Below, one piece after another: positions 44,401-53,400 of a stretch of DNA of 64,000 nt; within the stretch, counting starts at the first letter, position 1, and each line of letters opens with the position of its first letter. A program made the translations under genes and the position numbers. The DNA lies in assembly GCF_964355755.1 (NCBI RefSeq), contig NC_092676.1:21992288-22056287 (forward strand), read 5' to 3'. The notes beneath the pieces are model-generated. The model saw only the letters and a program-made list of their open reading frames with translations, ran no database searches and was not told where the DNA came from. This stretch comes from Antedon mediterranea. Lineage: Eukaryota > Echinodermata > Crinoidea > Comatulida > Antedonidae.

Positions 44401-47400
44401 TTACACTGGTGAAGTCTGAAGATTGTCTACAGATGCGGGACGAATGTCTTGGTGATTTGGAGTGTGGCTTTGCTCTTGAAGAGACCCCTAAACCAGACGT
44501 GTGTGGTGACGCCGGTAAGTTAAAGTAACTCGAGTTAGTAGTGCATTAGCAGATTTAACGACGTTCAATAATTTAATATTATGTTTAAATTGATAGTTAT
44601 CCAATTCACCTTGAAAACCACAATTATGACCATGAGAAACAAAGACGATTTTCTTTCTTTTTTTAATAATAAAGGGGAAAAAAAATACCTCTACTCATTA
44701 CAGTTTGATCAGCTGCCTTTGTTTTGACCCTTTCTGTTTTCGTCGTATGTTCTGTTAATGTGTTTAAAAACATTAGTAACTTTACTTATGGCCTTCCCTA
44801 CACAAGTTTCTCTGGTTTTACCATTTGGTTTTACTTGTTGGGACTTTGCCACTTTCATAACTTAAAGAAATCTATTAGCATTTTTTTTATAGACACTTCT
44901 TTCTTTTAAATGTTTTAATCGCATAATTTATTTGTAAATTGAAAGAAATGTTTCTTATCGTTATTCTGATTTTTGAAAGAAATAAATGTTCACTTGATTG
45001 ATTGATTGATTGATTGCATTCTTACTTCTCTGCATGATGATTGATTCCTGCACTAGAGGCACATCATAATGATGTAACGCAACGTAAGTGAGTTGACCAA
45101 TCACTGCGATGGATTATTTGAACTGTCGCTTGCCATTGGTCAACACGCTTGCGTTGCGTTTATGTCCTTGCGTTGCGTCCTAGTGGGAACCAAGCTTAAC
45201 TAATGTCAAATGGTTTACGATGATGACCCTCACTCGACTGGGCTGACAATGTCCCTGTTGTAATCTTTATTTAGGCTCACCATGCCAAATACCAGAATTA
45301 CAAAAAATGTTTTGTGTTCAAATGTTGGAGATGTTGCGAAGAAACTATCACCTTAACGAATGCACATGTGATCCAGACAGCACTGAATGCCGTCAATTCC
45401 AGAATTTAATAACAAGACATCCATGTGAGGTTGGAGGTGAGTTTATCAGTGCCTCTAAAACCTGGAGAATTCCAGCGAAAGGCAAACGTTGACTAGTGCG
45501 TATTATTATTTTCGTCTACTTTTTGTGACGTGAACAATTGTGCAACCAATCAAATATCTGGATTGTACGATTGGCGCGAATGTATTCGCCTAGTGCAATA
45601 TAATTCTCAACTAATAATACCACGTTTGGACCAATTTGTATATTACGATTTCATACAAGTTCCCACGTTTTAATTCTTTTATTTTTAGGAATAAATATTG
45701 GTAATCATGTGTCTTTATCAAGTTTTTAATGAAAATTCAAAATGTCATATCGATACTGTATATATCTTATTTGAAGTATATCATAGGAGGTAAATCTAGG
45801 GTGCACGTGCTTCACATGTGAACCCTTGTTGCAAAGACCTTAACGTAACTCGTAACTAGCATTCCATGACACAGGCACCACATACACGTGGGATGCTATA
45901 TTGTTGAAATTGCTTATGTTACTGGACAAATAATGTATATCTCTGGAGATAATCACTGAAAATCGAGTGCAATGTATTCAGTATTATTTTAGTCAATACC
46001 GTACAATTCCTATTCAGTGTTCTGATAAAAGCAATTTAGTGCATCATAATCGTTTCTACCAGATATAATTAATGAATAACACGTTTCTTATAAATCCATA
46101 GATGGAGCATTTATAAATCCTACGCCTGATGATACACTTATAACTGATGATTACTCAAGTTACTCGTGTAAGTTTTTAGCTGAGCATACAGTTTTTGTCC
46201 TCTGACGAGATATAGTGAGACAGTATTTTGGGTTAGGTTAAGTAATATTTAGATATTAGGTGCTATTGCATGAGCATGTTGCCTTCTATAGACACTATAC
46301 TGCAGTATATGATATATCATTCTTCAAATGTTTGTAAAATTATCGATCCTTAATATGGAGCTTTCAATTCATAGACGAAAAACGATATTAACAGACTGTG
46401 ACGGGCGTGTACGTGCCATCCGTATTGTTGCTAAATGTATTTAGGTTTTGAGAGACGAACGACGGCTAACCTAGCATAGAGTATGTTCAGTAACCAGACG
46501 GAGTCTGAAATTAGTGTCGTAAAGGAAATGATTAACCTGAAAAACTTAACCTAAAAAGATGGCTTCTTACGATGGTGTGCTTAAATTGTGTACAAATACA
46601 ATTAATTAATTGATAGTACAGTAAATGTTTACCTGTATCTTATTGTTTGAAGGTTTGCATGGCGAAATCAAATGTTGATATATATAGTTTGCGGTATACC
46701 ACGTGTATTAGTTCTGAAAAGAACTGTTGAGTTTCTCGACGTTTCGATCAATATTCTCTGATCGTCCTCAGGAGTGAGAAATCCTCCAATCAAAGGACAA
46801 GGTGCTATATAATAAATAATGAAGGCAATTTGAGCCCTCGAATAAAATAGTACATACAGGAGTACTGGAACAATTTCATAATCCGTGTGTTCCAATTAAA
46901 TTTAGTTTATCAAACTGCAACTGCATCGTTACTAGTATTTTAAACGTGATTCCGTCTAAAAATAATTTCTTTAATTATTTCAGCTTCTTTATCAGAAGAC
47001 GAACCCGGAAAGCAAGAAAATACAGATGTTGATATGGATCCAATATCGAAAGTAATAAGTAAGTTAAAATGTACACTCTAGCTTGGCAATTTTAATTGCC
47101 ATGCCCTTTCAAAAGAGAATGAACTGAAACTGAACCTTATAAACGATTTAAATAGAATTTAACCCTTGTCGTATTGTACTGTAATTGTATTTATATTTAC
47201 ACTTTTCTCCGATTACTAACATCCATATTGATGAATACCATTGTTCTAATTAACCCAGTTATCTCTTAAAGACGGTATGACCTGCATCTTTGCATTGTAA
47301 ACTATAGACAGAGAGACTTAATCGCGTGTACGACATTTCTTATGTCGTTATAAATTGATTAAGATAAGTAATGCATTTTGAAAGCTTTTTTTGTTGTGAA

Positions 47401-50400
47401 TAACCGTATATTTTGTCTAATTTTGTTGCTGTCTCTAGTATTAGTAACTAAACCCAATGACGTGAAATCTTCAAGTGACTCATTAGCATCAATATCATCG
47501 GAGGTATCATACGATTCAGATTTTAGCTGTAAGTAGCATCTTTCATTCAACTACCTTAATTCTGCGGTTGAGTCAGCAGTGCGCAAACGATGTGAAAGGG
47601 TATAAAAGCGGATATTTATTAGCCACCGCAAGCGTAACTGAAATGTTGGAAATTCGGATTAGCCAGCAGTGAAGATCAGCTGTTCCGCTTTCTCAGTTAA
47701 AATCAGTTTTGTATTAAAAAACTAAAGTACCAGTGGCCCCGCCACCAATCAAACATACAATTAAGTAAATACTATTTCACTTAAGTCAATATACATATTT
47801 AAGAATTTCACTTCAGTTTGAACGTTCTTTTTCTAGGCCTCGGAGACTCCGGCAATTCAATTTATAACTTTTTTATTTATTTATTTTTTAATTATAACGA
47901 TGAGGAAATCTGCCACCTAGCCAATATTCGAACTCGACGAAACCTCCTGCTTGATATGTACTAGACTACTTTCATAGGCGAGTGGTAACGGTAAGCGGAA
48001 AACCGCGTAACTTTCCCCACGTAGAATCTGTGTCTATCCTGAGCGGGAACCGCGTAGCTTGTCCCACGTAGAATCTGTGTCTATCATGAGCGGGAACCGC
48101 GTAGCTTGTCCCACGTAGAATCTGTGTCTATCATGAGCGGGAACCGCGTAGCTTGTCCCACGTAGAATCTGTGTCTATCATGAGCGGGAACCGCGTAGCT
48201 TGTCCCACGTAGAATCTGTGTCTATCCTGAGCGGGAACCGCGTAGCTTGTCCCACGTAGAATCTGTGTCTATCCTGAGCAGGAACCGCGTAGCTTGTTCC
48301 ACGTAGAATCTGTGTCTATCATGAGCGGGAACCGCGTAGCTTGTCCCACGTAAAATCTGTATCTATCCTGAGCGGGAACCGCCCGTCCGTTCCGCGTTTT
48401 GTGTAAACGGTTATAAGAAATAAGATAAATTCTATATTTTTATTACCGTTACCGCTCGTCTGTGTAAATTGGCCTGGAGCTTTCATAGCAATGTTCAAAT
48501 AAAATTAACATGTCATTGTCTTCTTTGTAACATTTAAGCTGGTTCAAGTTTTGTAAGTTCCGCACTGAACATGGACGATTGTTGGATAGAAATTAACCGA
48601 TGTCGAAGAGACAGGTCATGTGATAACGCCCTCACCACATTTGAAATGGCTTGTTCATGTGACGTCAAACAGTATTTCGCATGCGTATCAGATGCACCAA
48701 AATGTCAAGAGGTAATCGTAACCATTACATATCCTAGAGAATGTAGATACATTATCAACTTACTTTATTTCTTTTTTGGGTAAACACATATGTACCTCAA
48801 ACCGTACTTTACCGGAGTATGTTCGACAAGTAGATCCTAATCATAATGTACACTAATTTTAAATTAAAATTAAATAAAACCGCTACATACGTTTACACAG
48901 TACTGTATTTGTCTAACTTACAATCAATGACGTTAAATGATGCGCAACTGTTGCGTGTTGTTTTAGTTGCATACGAAGCTTTCATTTTACCACGCGCACC
49001 TCCAATACGAAAAGTATAAAAATCACTGTACGCATGCTTAGAAAAATATGAGCATGTGTATGACTTATTTACTTGAGAGCTACGCAGAGTAGAAATTATA
49101 CTGAACCAATTCTGTGGGCTACAATTAACTTGTATTTTTAATATTCCTGACAGGCAAGAGATGGATTAGATGCGTTTAATCTGGTGAATTGCGGCTGCCC
49201 GGAGACTATGAAACACAAGAAACGCTGTCAGTTTGTCTACGATAAGTTGTTTAACAATCCCTGTATTGATGGTAAATAAGCAATCACATTATTTGTACTA
49301 TTATAATAAAAGTATGACACCCTTTGGAAACCAGCAATGGGTCCCTAAAAACACAAAAGAACGCGACGCAAGAAAATCGAGTTGACCAATGAAAAGCACC
49401 GTTCGAATAATCCACCCCTCGTTGATTGGTCAAATTTAATTGCATTGCGCTTACGTCATATAGTAGTATCCCAAACGAGAGGGTTCTACTGTATGTCTAT
49501 TTATCTGTTCTTTTAAATTCTGAAGTTTTTTAATATTTGATTTTTTTGTTATCACTAGTGAGCTGCCGGGAAAAGTACAATGTACTTAACGAATATCATT
49601 AATGTATAGATTACACAAATATAACTAATGTAAACAACTATCTTATATGAATAAATCACAATTCTGTCTCGCCTAAAATTAGACTGTCACATAGATGTTA
49701 TACCCCTGTGAATTTCGCCCCTGGACCAAAATCCTAGATTAAATCTAAATCGCAAACGCCCACTCGTAATGAAAACTGTTACCATAAATTATTTAGAGGA
49801 TTACCATGGAACAGATTTTATTGTTTATAACAAATGTTGGAGGTGTTTAATGGCGCTTTTTTTCCAAACGGCATATTCGTAATGATTTTCATAATCCTTT
49901 CAAACGATAAACGTCTACCCACACAATTAATATAGATATAAGTATATAGATCCTTCTCGAAAGAAGTAATGAAATCACAATAAATCTTGAATATCTATGA
50001 ATATAAACTTTTTTAGATAAATCAATATACAGGGATTCGTTCTCTTGTTGTGTTATTCAGTGATTATCCCTCTTATAAAGAGTTAAACATAATTATCTAC
50101 GCAAACAAAGTTATAGCGTAATAAGAACGTATGTCAACTCCCTTTCATTAGATAGTTTGAGCAAATTAACGTATACTTATCCGTGTCTGAACCCTTATAG
50201 AGATACGGATAAATTTAATTCCATATTTGCGACCATTTACCGGATTCCCAGTGCTGTATCTGAGCATCAGACCGTTAGAGGGCAGATACTTCCTGTCCGA
50301 CCCGAAAGTTCATTGTTTGTCTACAAAACATTGGCCTAAGACGACCTAGGTAATGTTTACGAGTTTCGCTTTCTGCGGGTGAAACCAATTATTGCAGGCG

Positions 50401-53400
50401 ACGATTGTACACGGCATAGTCCATGGGAGGTATTTTGTTATCCGACAAACTTTATAATATAGACATTCTATTTTGTTTCTGCTGGCAACACTCTTGTAAT
50501 TTCTAGTTTAATAGATAGTCTTGTAAACAATTTTCAATTCTTTTACCACACTTTATAACTAGTGTAGCAATTTAATTTTCAACAAATAAATAAAGTTTTA
50601 GAAACGTATCGACAATTTGTATCTTGAGCGGTATCGATATCGTACTTTTACACACAGACCTGTGGATAATGGAGGTTGCTCAAACTACCAGTTAAAAAGT
50701 GGGGATCTAAGGCCGGACTTCAATAGACATGTTATAGGAATATGCACACTTTTTACCCCAAACCCCTTCATTAATGGTTACCACATCTTTTTATTGCAGG
50801 TTGTCAATCTAACAATGTGCAATCAGACACGGCACTTAATGGTATGTTATTGCTGTTCGTAATTTTGGAAAATAGTAGATATTTGTAATTTGGAAATACT
50901 TTAATTTACTAATACTTCGAGGTTTTTTAGGTAAATTTATATTGTGAATTGTGAATTCGGAAAAAACGTTGTTTCTTTGCCGACTTATAGCGCATAAAAT
51001 GGTGTTTTTAGCTTGCTTTTTGAGTGCGACTCCGGTTGCATCAATGTCTTTTTTTTTATTAAAAATCGTATTGGCCTGTATCACGTTATACATTACAGTG
51101 AAAAGAGTAATAAATGAAGATATGTAAATAAAATGGTTCAAACGGCCATGATCACATTAAAAATATAACTTGTAAGGCGAAGCCTTTAATGAGTTTAAAA
51201 CAGTTCAAATGTAAATGGATGTACGCGAAAATGCCTGCAAGTACTTTGACCAATCAATACATTCGGATGATCAGTCTGTAGGTTGTGATTGGTCAAGCTT
51301 CATATTCTTATTGTATTCCCAATTGAAGAAAAGAGCCGAATATTGATATGGATCGCCAGTGGTGTACACAAATGTAAAATATTTATTGTTGTTTTACCTC
51401 ATTCCAGCCAAGATGCTACCGTACCAAGACGCTATAAATAAATGTACAGAATCAGATGACGTTTGTCTTGATAGCTTAGTAGCGTTTTCTAGAGAATGTC
51501 ACAACTGTTCACAGGCTGAGTGTCAGCAAGCAACGGGCGATTTCATCAGGCATGTAGATCCAATAATATCACACGCCGTACTGTTCAGTGACTGCAAAAG
51601 GGCTAAGAATGGTGACGGGTGTGTGGATACCACTTCTGAACGCGAGTGCGGCACGATTGTGTCGCCAGTGCCTAACTGTTTGGAACTTCCTATTCGATGT
51701 GGAGAAATTCTTGGATGCCAGTAAGTATAAACATACCGCCATTGGCAGAATCTGATAATTTAGGGATTTGAATTTAGAGAAAAAACCAAAAACTTACTAT
51801 TTTATATGCTTCTCTTCTTCTTTCAGATCTTTTCATTCTCTTATTTCTCTTAGGAACAATTCCTTTTCTTTTGATAATTATTACTGTAGTCTTCCTCTTT
51901 CTGGCAAAAAATATAATAATAAAGCATGAGGTAACTATAAAAAATTAAAATTCAACTTTTGTAAATATCTTTTAGGGTACAATTTCAAAATTTCCAGAAC
52001 CACTGCGATCCAAACAGATGCAATCAGGATGTTTACAGTTTGTGCCGGACCGCATACGCTGCTCTCTTTGAAACCCCGATTGCTATCAAATGTACGTGCG
52101 ACCCAAACGCCGTGGACTTTTCAGAATGTCGAGTTTTTCAACGCCGTGTTTCAGAAAATAGTTGTGTTGGTAGGTGAAAAAAAAACAAAAATTAGGAAAA
52201 TATAAATGAACTTTTCCTAATCTTTACTCGTTATTTTGTGTATTGTATTACATTGTCTACTTTTTCTCTGAAGCTTGTTTCTCACTAGCTACGCAATATA
52301 ACGCAACCTACGCAACGTAAGAAAATACCCTTTCAACCATGGTGTTTGCCTCCGCCTGCGTGAAATCAAACCTACGATGTTTGCATCACTATTGCGTCGT
52401 CGGTTCCCACTTGTATTTATGCAATACAGCACTTTGCGTCGATACGTCGCTGCGTTGAGTTCTAGTGGGAACCAAGCTTTAAGAAACATACTGCCTATTT
52501 TACCTTATTTCAATCAACATCCCTTTTATACCACATTACAGAATCGGCATGGTTTTTGTGCTATATTTAACTTTACTACTTACTCCTCTCACGTGTGTAA
52601 TTTAATAAAAGCATGTCATTCATTCTCATCAGTGACTTCCGGCATTTTCTCAACATGTTTCCTTAATCACATCTAATGTTTATCTATTTTTGTAATTTCA
52701 GATAAATCAATTCTTTATTACCAGGATCCGACGTTGGAAGAACGTAGGGACTACGAAAGTACGTATTTACCCGTGTGAATATTGGAAAAACTATTTTTAA
52801 AATTTGATATTCCATTTTCCAGCAGTCAAATATTCGTAATTCAAAAAATAATATCATTTTTATCTATTTGATCATATCTTGTATTGAATCAGGAATGTGC
52901 TTGGTTATAATAATACTAATATAATATCATCCATATGAAAAGTAAATTAGTAAAAATGCGAAGTAAATTTGACAAAAAAAATAGTGTTCAATGAAATTTA
53001 GATTGCGTCCTCTATATTCGTTTCCGAACACGAAATAGATTTTACTTTTATTTCTAACGAAAACAATAACTAACGTATTTATACGTATTTTTGTTTTCGT
53101 TATCGTATTTGTAATGTTGCAAAACCTCTCGTTTTTGTTTTGGTCGTAGTATGTACGATAAGGCTTGGAAGTGAACCCAAGGCCCTACGTGTCAAGATTG
53201 GTACTTTTATTCGGGTAAGCTTTATTATCAATATGCTATACTTTAAAAATCTCTTTCTATGTCCAAACACATCTTTACTATACGATTAATGTAGTATATT
53301 ATGTGCAACCATTTACCATAAACTTCTTTGATAATGGTCACTACAGGTTCCAAATTCTGAGGGTGAATCTTCAATTTGCCAGTGTAGAGCTGACAGAAAA

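Noticed and set aside
50157-50339. 60-codon ORF in intron 8 as an extra exon
   Set aside because: No Cys pattern or similarity to the receptor, and the flanking exons 8 and 9 join in phase without it.
52289-52676. ORFs on both strands near 52.3-52.7 kb, and similar ones at 54,582-54,830 and 56,282-56,542
   Set aside because: They share the peptide shadow (NSGNRRRNSA-NIAGLISRRR or its antisense) because all are translations of M2 MITE copies, not of genes.
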